Shown in pieces: positions 1 to 7,675 of a stretch of 64,000 nucleotides of DNA. How positions within the stretch are numbered: position 1 is the first letter of the stretch; each line of letters starts with the position of its first letter. Origin of the DNA: DASXRA01 sp036558905 (lineage in GTDB: Bacteria; Actinomycetota; Actinomycetes; Mycobacteriales; Jatrophihabitantaceae). The notes below the pieces were generated by a model. It saw nothing but the letters and a program-made list of their open reading frames with translations. It did not search any database and had not been told where the DNA came from. Where the stretch lies: positions 1-64,000 of the forward strand of contig DATBER010000169.1 in the NCBI GenBank assembly GCA_036558905.1. Direction: 5' to 3'. The position numbers and the translations under genes are program-made.

Positions 1-433
1 TCACGGTCACCGTCACCGCCTTGTCGAACGCATGCGCGTCGGTGACCTTCCTGGAAAACTGCGCGATGATCGGCATGCCGACGCCATAGGTCTGCCCATC
101 ACCCTGAAACAAGCTGATGTGTACCGGGCTGGTCGGCCCGGCCGGCCGCGCCGACTTGGTGGCCTTGGACGTCGACCCGGCCCGGTTACCCGGTGCCGAG
201 TTCGAGCCGGTCGGCGTCGCGGCCGCCGAATGGCTGTGATCGCGGTTGCCCAGCCGGGCCGCGGTGATGCCGCCGATGAGAGCGACGGCGGCCACCCCGA
301 TGACGGTCGCGATCAGCGCTGTGCCGCGCCGGCGCGGCGGGCGCGAGCCTCCGGATCGGCTCGGGCGTCCGGACGATCCGTACGTCGTCGGGCTGCCCCA
401 CTCGTCGTAGGGCGGATGCTCGTCGCCGTACAT
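1..433 (-). CDS. L,D-transpeptidase, N-terminal part (cut by window edge)
   Basis: Only the first 144 codons are in the window; the gene runs off the left edge. The ATG at 433 opens a cytoplasmic Arg/Pro-rich tail (about residues 1-37), one membrane segment (about 38-57, ALIATVIGVAAVALIGG) and a Ser/Thr/Pro-rich linker. Next comes the start of an Ig-like domain containing YGVGMPIIAQFS, the hallmark of the domain that precedes the YkuD catalytic domain in actinobacterial L,D-transpeptidases. These enzymes make 3-3 crosslinks in peptidoglycan outside the membrane. The catalytic Cys domain is not visible, so family assignment rests on the Ig-like domain. It lies 83 nt downstream of the diguanylate cyclase gene on the same strand and could be co-transcribed with it. 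Confidence 0.75.
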   Translation of the reverse strand, partial: MYGDEHPPYDEWGSPTTYGSSGRPSRSGGSRPPRRRGTALIATVIGVAAVALIGGITAARLGNRDHSHSAAATPTGSNSAPGNRAGSTSKATKSARPAGPTSPVHISLFQGDGQTYGVGMPIIAQFSRKVTDAHAFDKAVTVTV

Positions 434-516
434 AGTCGAACTCCCGGGGGCTGGCCAACCAAAACCTCACGACAATAGCTGTCGCCCTGATGAGCAGCCT
501 CGGCGGCTCGGTCCGG

Positions 517-1827
517 TCAGGAGGCGGCGATGCGCAGCCAGGCCGCGGCCGGGGCCATCCGGACGGAGTTGCGGCCGGCCCGCTTCGCGTCGTACATCGC
601 GTCGTCGGCGGCGCTGAGCACGTCGTCGACCGAGGCGCCGTGCTCGGGGCACAGGGCCACGCCGATCGACGCGGTGACGGCCAGTGGCGTGTCGTCGCCA
701 GGCACCGCGATGGCCAGCGACTCGATGCGCCGCCGCAGCCGCTCGGCAGCGTGTTCGGCGCCGGCCCGGTCGGTGTCGGGCAGTACGGCGACGAACTCCT
801 CGCCACCGAACCGGCCCACCGCGTCGTACCCGCGCAGCTCGTCGGACAGAACGGCGGCCACCGACTTGAGCGCGACGTCGCCGGTCAGGTGCCCGTGCTG
901 GTCGTTGATGTGCTTGAAGTGGTCCATGTCCAGCACGAAGATCGCCGCGCTGCCGTCCCGCTGGCTGGCCCGCCGGACCTCGCGCTCGGCGACCTGCCGC
1001 CAGGCCGCGGCGTTGAGCAGGTCGGTCTTGACGTCAGTGGTCGCCGCCTCGACCAGCTGCCGCAACAGGGCCTGGTGCTGCAGCAAGAACACGGCCGGCA
1101 GCACGAGTACCGCCGCCCACGGCGCGTACAGCACCGACAGGGCCGTCACCGCGCCGAGACCCAGTGTGGCCACGTCCAGGCCGTTCTCCACCCAGGACCC
1201 GAGCAGGTCGGACGGCCTCCAGCTGCCGCTCGCCAGACCCATCGCCGACGCGACCAGCCCGGTGTTGACGCAGAAGTAGACGGCAATCACGACCGCCAGC
1301 GCGGCCACGGTGCTGCCGGCGCCGGCCGCTCGCCCGTCCACTCCGAACACCCGCACCGCGGCGGACGCGGCGAAGCAGGAGATCACGATCGTGCCGAACG
1401 TGTAGACGTAGCGGTGCAGCCGCGGCCGCGTGTCGGCGTTCGCGTGCGCGTAGATCCACATCAGGACGTAGCCGAGCGCGGCCACAGCGAGCGCCAGCGG
1501 GATGGGCAGAAGCACGACGGCGGCGATGGTCCAGACCGAGTCGACGCTGACGAAGACGGCGCCCTGCGACAGACCGAGCAACCGGCGAGCCCGACCGAGC
1601 CGCTGGGTCGCGACGTAGTAGGCGATCGTGAGACCGGCCAGCAACAGGAACCGGGCAACGTCGATGCCGGAAACCGGCGTTGTGGCCGCAGCCAGGACGG
1701 TGAGCGCGAGCGCGACAGCGTCGACAAAGAGGACCAGCGCGATGACACGCCGCGCAGACGCCCATAGGCCCCAATGGCGGATCGGCGTCATGCGCACTCG
1801 TTTCACGGGATCCCCGTTCGCTGCCAC
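517..1827 (-). CDS. Membrane-bound diguanylate cyclase (GGDEF)
   Basis: Makes c-di-GMP from two GTP. The first ~255 residues form about seven hydrophobic segments, probably a membrane sensor. A C-terminal GGDEF domain follows (about 260-430), with the active-site motif GGEEF at 341-345. The allosteric I-site RxxD is present as RGYD at 332-335, exactly five residues upstream, so product inhibition is expected. No EAL domain is present. The start is uncertain: GTG at 1827 gives 436 aa, while GTG at 1806 has a GGGGA sequence just upstream and ATG at 1791 is also in frame. The 5' side faces the divergent tiny-ORF region at 1.9-2.1 kb. The signal sensed is unknown. Confidence 0.9.
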   Translation of the reverse strand: MAANGDPVKRVRMTPIRHWGLWASARRVIALVLFVDAVALALTVLAAATTPVSGIDVARFLLLAGLTIAYYVATQRLGRARRLLGLSQGAVFVSVDSVWTIAAVVLLPIPLALAVAALGYVLMWIYAHANADTRPRLHRYVYTFGTIVISCFAASAAVRVFGVDGRAAGAGSTVAALAVVIAVYFCVNTGLVASAMGLASGSWRPSDLLGSWVENGLDVATLGLGAVTALSVLYAPWAAVLVLPAVFLLQHQALLRQLVEAATTDVKTDLLNAAAWRQVAEREVRRASQRDGSAAIFVLDMDHFKHINDQHGHLTGDVALKSVAAVLSDELRGYDAVGRFGGEEFVAVLPDTDRAGAEHAAERLRRRIESLAIAVPGDDTPLAVTASIGVALCPEHGASVDDVLSAADDAMYDAKRAGRNSVRMAPAAAWLRIAAS

Positions 1828-1940
1828 ACTGAAACCGACGAGTAGGTCGACACTCGTTTTACAACAAGCTATCGCACCGCCGAGCCCGTGTCATCGAGAG
1901 GTGACCGGTCCAGTGCAGCTTGTGATTGGAGGTGATGGCG

Positions 1941-1964
1941 GTGCTGACCAAGGAGTGGCCGTAA
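1941..1964 (+). CDS. Tiny ORF 1, peptide MLTKEWP
   Basis: GTG start, seven codons, TAA stop. GGAGGTGA at 1928-1935 lies five nt before the start, an ideal Shine-Dalgarno placement. The peptide ends Lys-Glu-Trp-Pro, as do the two following tiny ORFs. Function is unknown. It could be a translated leader, a signalling peptide, or a minimal precursor of a modified peptide; no modifying enzyme is next to it. Translation is inferred only from the conserved pattern. Confidence 0.5.
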   Translation: MLTKEWP

Positions 1965-2006
1965 ATACACATTGGAAATTGCGACGCACGATCGGAGGTG
2001 ACGACC

Positions 2007-2030
2007 ATGCAGTCCAAGGAATGGCCGTAA
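2007..2030 (+). CDS. Tiny ORF 2, peptide MQSKEWP
   Basis: ATG start, seven codons, TAA stop, with GGAGGTGA at 1994-2001 five nt upstream. The Glu codon is GAA where copy 1 has GAG, a synonymous change, and the stop is kept. It shares KEWP-stop with its neighbours. It is the most canonical of the three because it uses ATG. Function unknown. Confidence 0.5.
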   Translation: MQSKEWP

Positions 2031-2078
2031 ATCAAACGCGTATCGCTCGCTCGACGACCGTGATCGGAGGTGACGACC

Positions 2079-2108
2079 GTGCGGGCGCAGTCCAAGGAAT
2101 GGCCGTAG
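2079..2108 (+). CDS. Tiny ORF 3, peptide MRAQSKEWP
   Basis: GTG start, nine codons, TAG stop, with GGAGGTGA at 2066-2073 five nt upstream. Relative to copy 2 it carries a 6-nt, frame-preserving insertion after the start (Arg-Ala) and a different stop codon, with QSKEWP intact. A hairpin starts 20 nt after the stop. Function unknown. Confidence 0.5.
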   Translation: MRAQSKEWP

Positions 2109-2128
2109 ATACAAGTGATTCAGGGCCT

Positions 2129-2155
2129 CTCGAGCAGACCCCGTAACTGCTCGAG
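2129..2155 (+). terminator. Perfect 9-bp hairpin after the tiny ORFs
   Basis: CTCGAGCAG (2129-2137) and CTGCTCGAG (2147-2155) form a perfect 9-bp stem with a 9-nt loop and no T-tract, as is common for actinobacterial terminators. No plus-strand gene follows, so it would end a short transcript holding only the tiny ORFs. The rest of the gap (2156-2385) shows no convincing gene. A weak imperfect hairpin (2359-2367 with 2381-2389) overlaps the hpnB stop codon and could terminate that gene. Confidence 0.5.
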
Positions 2156-2385
2156 GACGCACCGGTCGGGCGCGGTGATTGACTGCCATCGGCACTCTGG
2201 TGTCTCGGGGGGATTCCAGAAGCGGGCGACAGCTCGGTTAAGCGCCCGACAATGCGACCTAGACCGAGCGCAATCAGCCGGGCGACGCTCGGTATTTGCG
2301 ACGTGGCACAGATGCGCCAGTGACACTTTTCGAGAATGCGCGCCTATGCGTGAGGCGACTAGTGCGGAATCGGTAACGGACCGAA

Positions 2386-3495
2386 CTAGCGCGAGTACGT
2401 GCGTCCCTTCCAGGCCGCGCCCCGACCTTGCCAGTGCTGGCGCGCTGAGTCGATCGTCATCGACAGATACAGCACCGCGGTGAACGGCAGGGTGAACGCG
2501 AGCAGAACAGGCTGGCGGTAGTAGCGCAGCATCGGCCCGAACGTCGCCGCCATGATCAGCCAGGCGGCCCCGCCGAACGCGGCTGCGACGGCGCCGCCGA
2601 ACAGCCCGGCCACCGGCGCGACGAACACCAGCGCCAGCCCGAGCACGGTGCCGACCAGCAGCAGCGCCGAGTAGCGCAGTTGCGAAAAGGCGCTGCGAGC
2701 CACCATCTGCCACAAGTCGGCCAGCCGGGGGTAGGGCCGGACGCTGTCGACGAGATCGGCCAATCCGAGCCAGATCCGCCCACCCGACCGCTTGACCAGC
2801 CGGGCGATCGCCACGTCGTCGATCACCGCGCCGTGCACTGCCTCCAGACCGCCGGCCCGTTCGAGCGCGGCGCGCCGGGCCAGCGAGCAGCCGCCGGCTG
2901 CTGCCGCCGTCCGGGCGCGCGGCCGGTTCACCCAGCGGAACGGGTAGAGCATCGCGAAGAAGTACACGAACGCCGGGACGATCAGCCGTTCCCATCCGGT
3001 CTGCACGCGCAGCCGGGCCATCTGCGAGACGAGGTCCAGGTCGTTGGTCCCGGCCGCCTCGACCAAAGCGCTGAGCGAGCCGGGTTGGTGGGCGATGTCG
3101 GCGTCGGTCAGCAGCAGGAAGTCGACGTCGCCCGCGGCGGCGATGCCGCACCGCAGCGCGTTGAGCTTGCCGGTCCAGCCGGGCGGTGGCTCGACGGCGG
3201 AGACGACCTCGGCGCCGGCCGCCCGAGCCAGGTCACCGGTGCCGTCGCTGCTGGCGTCGTCGACGACGATCACCCGAACCGGACCGGCGTAGTCCTGGGC
3301 GAGCAGGGTGGGCACGGTCTGCGGCAGCATCGCCGCTTCGTCGCGGGCCGGGACGATCACCGCGACCGACGGCCATTTCGCGGGTGGGCGGCCGGCCGGC
3401 AAGCGCTGATCGGTACGCCAGAAGCGCCCCTGCGCCAACGCCAGCCAGAGCCAAGCCGCGAGCGACGCCGCCGCCATCCAGCCCAGAACGGTCAC
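2386..3495 (-). CDS. hpnB: Hopanoid-associated glycosyltransferase HpnB-like
   Basis: A 369-aa family 2 glycosyltransferase with the full HpnB layout: an N-terminal membrane segment (1-22), the GT-A fold with VPARDE near 48-53, DDASSDGT at 79-86 and TDADI at 130-134, the ALYPFRW-like region, and three or four C-terminal membrane segments. HpnB proteins are linked to hopanoid side-chain synthesis; the exact reaction is not settled, and no other hopanoid gene lies in the window. I chose GTG at 3495 because it overlaps the upstream stop codon as GTGA (translational coupling), and residues upstream of it have shadow-like composition. Last gene of the usp / cyclase / hpnB operon. Confidence 0.85.
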   Translation of the reverse strand: MTVLGWMAAASLAAWLWLALAQGRFWRTDQRLPAGRPPAKWPSVAVIVPARDEAAMLPQTVPTLLAQDYAGPVRVIVVDDASSDGTGDLARAAGAEVVSAVEPPPGWTGKLNALRCGIAAAGDVDFLLLTDADIAHQPGSLSALVEAAGTNDLDLVSQMARLRVQTGWERLIVPAFVYFFAMLYPFRWVNRPRARTAAAAGGCSLARRAALERAGGLEAVHGAVIDDVAIARLVKRSGGRIWLGLADLVDSVRPYPRLADLWQMVARSAFSQLRYSALLLVGTVLGLALVFVAPVAGLFGGAVAAAFGGAAWLIMAATFGPMLRYYRQPVLLAFTLPFTAVLYLSMTIDSARQHWQGRGAAWKGRTYSR

Positions 3496-4562
3496 GGGCG
3501 CGACTGTTCCACATTCCCCCAACGCAGCGCCCACGGCTCGAGGTGGCGGTAACCGCGCACGGCCACGTGCCGCAGCCGCTGCACGACGAACTCCGGCCGC
3601 TGCGCGAGCGACTCGGCCAGCGCCCGGTCGACCAGCACCGTGCCGGGCCGGGCCAGGCCGGTCAGCCGGCTGGCGATGTTGGCCACCTCGCCGGCCACGT
3701 CGCCGTAGCGCCACAGCACCTCGCCCGCGGCCAGGCCACCACGCAGGTCGGGCAGTTCGGCGTCGCCGGCCGCGTACTCGACCAGGTGCAGGGCGATGCG
3801 GGCACCGTCGCCCGGATCGTCGGCCGCGAACAGCACCTCGTCGCCCAGCGTCTTGACGATGCGTGCGCGGTTCTCGGCGATGACGTCCGACGCGGCCGCC
3901 TCGAACCGCTCGAGCAGGGCGGCCAGCTGGTCCTGGGTGAGCCGCCGGGTCAGGTCGGTGTAGCCGGTCATGTCGAGGAAGCCGACCACCGCCGGGTGGG
4001 CCGCGGCACCGGCGGCCGGGCCGAGCACCCGTCCGGCGTACGCGGCCAGGTGCCGGCGCCAGGCGAACGCCTGCACCTGTTCCAGCAACGGCATGACCTC
4101 GCCGACGAACCGCCCGACGTCACCGTCGGGCAGTGCCTCGGGTCGATCCCGGATCAGCCCGGCCAGCACGCCGGCCTGCCACTCGGCCAGCCGCGACATC
4201 GTCTGGCCGACCATGCGGGTCACCGACGTCTCGGCGCTCTGGTCGATCACCTCGTAGTCGATCAGCGTGCGGACGATGCGCAGCGCGGCGACGTCGCCGT
4301 CGGTGAACATCACCTCGTCGTCGCCGGCGTGCGCGAAGCCCAGGGCGTGCCACAACGCGGCGGCCTCGTCGAGCGGCATGTCCGCCGCGGCGGCTGCCTC
4401 GCGACGGGTGTAGCGGCGCGGCCCGCCGAGCAGGAGCTCCTCGATCCGCTCCGGCCCGGCTGCGGCACGGGGTGCGCCGACCGGAGGTCCAGGCGCCTCC
4501 GGCGAGGCCGCGGCACGCGGCGCGCCGACCGGAGGTCCAGGCGCCTCCGGCGGCTCGGTCAT
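3492..4562 (-). CDS. Class III adenylate/guanylate cyclase-like protein
   Basis: 356 aa. A Pro/Ala-rich tail holds two 16-residue repeats, then an N-terminal regulatory helical domain (about 37-170), then a class III cyclase domain (about 190-340). The two metal-binding Asp are present in FLDMTGYT and VKTLGDEVLF, as are the base-selecting Lys (KTLGD) and Asp (YGDVAG) and the Asn/Arg pair of VANIASR, so it is probably active and makes cAMP. ATG at 4562 overlaps the upstream usp stop codon as ATGA, which fixes the start. The gene also overlaps hpnB by 4 nt. It is cytosolic, with no membrane segment. Confidence 0.85.
   Translation of the reverse strand: MTEPPEAPGPPVGAPRAAASPEAPGPPVGAPRAAAGPERIEELLLGGPRRYTRREAAAAADMPLDEAAALWHALGFAHAGDDEVMFTDGDVAALRIVRTLIDYEVIDQSAETSVTRMVGQTMSRLAEWQAGVLAGLIRDRPEALPDGDVGRFVGEVMPLLEQVQAFAWRRHLAAYAGRVLGPAAGAAAHPAVVGFLDMTGYTDLTRRLTQDQLAALLERFEAAASDVIAENRARIVKTLGDEVLFAADDPGDGARIALHLVEYAAGDAELPDLRGGLAAGEVLWRYGDVAGEVANIASRLTGLARPGTVLVDRALAESLAQRPEFVVQRLRHVAVRGYRHLEPWALRWGNVEQSRP
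4455..4550 (-). repeat. Two 48-bp tandem repeats inside the cyclase gene
   Basis: Residues 5-20 and 21-36 of the cyclase-like protein are the same 16-residue unit (PEAPGPPVGAPRAAA plus S or G). The DNA units are nearly identical, which points to a recent in-frame duplication in a disordered tail. Confidence 0.85.
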
Positions 4563-5002
4563 GTCGTGTGGACGATCAGCACGTCGATACCGGCGCGCCG
4601 GGCCACGTCCGCGGGCACCGAGCCGAGGATGCGACCGGCCAAGGTGTTCAGCCCGACGCTGCCGACGACGAGAAGGTCGGCCTTGCGGACCTCGGCCACG
4701 TCACGCAGCACGTCCACCGGCTTACCCTGCACCGCCTCGGTCTCGACGTGACGGGCGCCGGCGGCCACGGCGCGATCCTGCCCCTGACGCACCACGGACT
4801 CGGCCGGCGACGAGCCGACGATCTGGTACGCGTCGCTGCCCAGCGTGTCGATGTCGCGCTGGTCGACCGGTTCGGGCTCGTAGGCGGTGACGATCACCAG
4901 CAGCGCGTCGGAGTCGGCCGCCACCGCCGCCGCTCGGTCGACCGCGCGGTAGGACGTGTCGGAGCCGTCGGTGCCGACGACGATCGTGCGGTAGGCGCTC
5001 AT
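4559..5002 (-). CDS. Universal stress protein (UspA family)
   Basis: 147-aa single Usp domain. The start MSAYRTIVVGTDGS is typical of the family. The ATP-binding motif G-x2-G-x9-G-S is intact (GSVG, nine residues, then GS) near the C-terminus, so this is the nucleotide-binding type. ATG at 5002 is preferred over two upstream in-frame starts (TTG 5020, ATG 5014) because it begins at the family's usual N-terminus. It is the first gene of a coupled operon with the cyclase-like gene and hpnB, and is divergent from gnd with only 72 nt between them, so both promoters lie in 5003-5074. Confidence 0.9.
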   Translation of the reverse strand: MSAYRTIVVGTDGSDTSYRAVDRAAAVAADSDALLVIVTAYEPEPVDQRDIDTLGSDAYQIVGSSPAESVVRQGQDRAVAAGARHVETEAVQGKPVDVLRDVAEVRKADLLVVGSVGLNTLAGRILGSVPADVARRAGIDVLIVHTT

Positions 5003-5074
5003 GGCGGCCAGCATGCCCAAACCGCGGTCGCACTACCGTGAGACACACCTGACTGCCCGCGAGGAGGAGCACAC

Positions 5075-6493
5075 ATGACTCAGGCGCAGATCGGCGTCAC
5101 CGGCCTGGCCGTGATGGGACGCAACCTGGCCCGCAACCTGGCCCGGCACGGACACGTGGTCGCGCTGCACAACCGCTCCCCCGAGCGCACCCGGTCGCTG
5201 GTGGCCGATCACGGCGACGAGGGCACGTTCGTGCCGAGCGAGTCGATGGCCGACTTCGTCGCCTCGCTGGAGAAGCCGCGGGCGGTCATCGTCATGGTCC
5301 AGGCCGGCGCCGCCACGGACGCCGTGATCGACGAGCTCGTCCCGCTGCTGGACGAGGGCGACATCGTGATCGACTGCGGCAACGCCCACTTCCTCGACAC
5401 GCGCCGGCGCGAAGCGGCGCTGCGCGAGCACGGGCTGCACTTCGTCGGCTGCGGCGTCTCGGGCGGCGAGGAGGGCGCACTGAACGGCCCGTCGATCATG
5501 CCCGGCGGGTCGGCCCAGTCCTACCGGAAGCTCGGGCCGATCTTCGAGTCGATCGCGGCTTCGGTGGACGGGACGCCGTGCTGCGTGCACGTCGGCCCGG
5601 ACGGCGCCGGCCACTTCGTCAAGATGGTCCACAACGGCATCGAGTACGCCGACATGCAGCTGATCGCCGAGGCCTACGACCTGCTGCGCACCGGCCTGGG
5701 TGCCTCGGCGGGCGACATCGCGAAGATCTTCCGCACCTGGAACGAGGGCGATCTCGAGTCGTTCCTGATCGAGATCACCGCCGACGTGCTGGCCCACGTC
5801 GACGCGGCGACCGGGCAGCCGTTCGTCGACGTGGTGCTCGACCAGGCCGAGCAGAAGGGCACCGGGCGCTGGACGGTGCAGAGCGCCCTCGATCTGGGCA
5901 TCCCGATCACCGGCATCGCCGAGGCGACGTTCGCCCGGTCGCTGTCCGGGCACGCTTCACAACGGGAGGCGGCCCGCGCGGCGTTCGGCACCGACACCAC
6001 GCCGTTCGACCTCGACGTCGAGGATGTGCGTCGCGCCCTGTACGCCTCGAAGGTGGTGGCCTACGCGCAGGGCTTCGACCAGATCGCCTCGGGCAGCGAT
6101 AAGTACGACTGGAACATCGACCGGGGCGCGATGGCCACGATCTGGCGGGGCGGTTGCATCATCCGGGCCCGGTTCCTCAACCGCATCCGCGAGGCCTACG
6201 ACGCCGACGCGGGGTTGCCGTCGCTGCTGGTGGCGCCGTACTTCGCCGACGCGGTGCGGGCCGGCGTGGACTCCTGGCGGCGGGTGGTGGCCGCGGCGGC
6301 CGGGGCCGGCATCCCGACGCCGGCGTTCTCGTCGTCGATGGCCTACTACGACGGGCTGCGCCGCGACCGGTTGCCGGCGGCGCTCATCCAGGGCCTGCGC
6401 GACAACTTCGGGGCGCACACATACCGGCGCGTCGACCGGGACGGCACGTTCCACACCGAGTGGGCCGGCGACCGCTCCGAACGGCCGGCCTGA
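5075..6493 (+). CDS. gnd: 6-phosphogluconate dehydrogenase, decarboxylating (long NADP type)
   Basis: 472 aa, the normal length of the long form. It oxidises and decarboxylates 6-phosphogluconate to ribulose 5-phosphate in the pentose phosphate pathway. The N-terminal Rossmann motif GVTGLAVMGRNLA is followed by the substrate loop GVSGGEEGA, KMVHNGIEY with the catalytic Lys, and the C-terminal tail seen in dimeric enzymes (NFGAHTYRR). A GAGGAGG ribosome site lies upstream. A second, short 6-phosphogluconate dehydrogenase lies convergent downstream; the two are different subfamilies, not a recent duplication. Confidence 0.97.
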   Translation: MTQAQIGVTGLAVMGRNLARNLARHGHVVALHNRSPERTRSLVADHGDEGTFVPSESMADFVASLEKPRAVIVMVQAGAATDAVIDELVPLLDEGDIVIDCGNAHFLDTRRREAALREHGLHFVGCGVSGGEEGALNGPSIMPGGSAQSYRKLGPIFESIAASVDGTPCCVHVGPDGAGHFVKMVHNGIEYADMQLIAEAYDLLRTGLGASAGDIAKIFRTWNEGDLESFLIEITADVLAHVDAATGQPFVDVVLDQAEQKGTGRWTVQSALDLGIPITGIAEATFARSLSGHASQREAARAAFGTDTTPFDLDVEDVRRALYASKVVAYAQGFDQIASGSDKYDWNIDRGAMATIWRGGCIIRARFLNRIREAYDADAGLPSLLVAPYFADAVRAGVDSWRRVVAAAAGAGIPTPAFSSSMAYYDGLRRDRLPAALIQGLRDNFGAHTYRRVDRDGTFHTEWAGDRSERPA

Positions 6494-6495
6494 TC

Positions 6496-6543
6496 CGGTT
6501 TTGGTCACCAGGCCGGTTATATGAGACCTGGTGACCAAAACCG
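6496..6543. terminator. 17-bp perfect hairpin, bidirectional terminator
   Basis: Arms 6496-6512 (CGGTTTTGGTCACCAGG) and 6527-6543 pair perfectly over 17 bp with a 14-nt loop. It starts two nt after the gnd stop, between two convergent genes, so it can terminate both. Confidence 0.85.
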
Positions 6544-6547
6544 AGTG

Positions 6548-6651
6548 GCGCTCACCCACCGGACGACGCTCACCCACCGGGCGAGGGCGCGCTCACTCGC
6601 CGGACTGCGCTCACCCAGCGGACGACGCTCACCCACCGGGCGAGGGCACGC

Positions 6652-6665
<14 letters not shown>
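6548..6665. repeat. 59-bp unit in two tandem copies
   Basis: Copies 6548-6606 and 6607-6665 differ at two internal positions and in the last three bases. Each unit holds shorter internal repeats of CTCACCCACCGG. The second copy covers the last codons and the stop of the short 6-phosphogluconate dehydrogenase gene; the first lies in the gap beyond it. Confidence 0.9.
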
Positions 6666-7671
<1,006 letters not shown>

Positions 7672-7675
7672 GTCA

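Larger units (their letters stand above)
1926..2111 (+). repeat. Three tandem imperfect repeats, each with a ribosome-binding site and a tiny ORF
   Basis: Three direct repeats start near 1926, 1992 and 2064, with spacings of 66 and 72 nt between equivalent bases. Each carries GGAGGTGA (1928-1935, 1994-2001, 2066-2073) followed by a start codon after five nt, then AAGGA[A/G]TGGCCGTA[A/G]. Between repeats the sequence is not conserved. The third copy has a 6-nt insertion just after the start codon. Both spacings are multiples of three, so longer frames also read through on each strand, but substitutions fit the tiny frames best. Confidence 0.85.

Noticed and set aside
1861..1925. A fourth, upstream copy of the tiny-ORF repeat (GAGAGGTGACC near 1896)
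   Set aside because: It lacks a start codon at the right distance and has no KEWP-stop.
1859..2195. Longer repeat-containing frames on both strands across the tiny-ORF repeats
   Set aside because: They exist because repeat spacings are multiples of three; substitution pattern and ideal ribosome sites favour the tiny frames.
1828..2200. c-di-GMP riboswitch or leader upstream of the diguanylate cyclase
   Set aside because: No conserved GEMM aptamer features were seen on the minus strand; the repeat is better explained by plus-strand translation signals.
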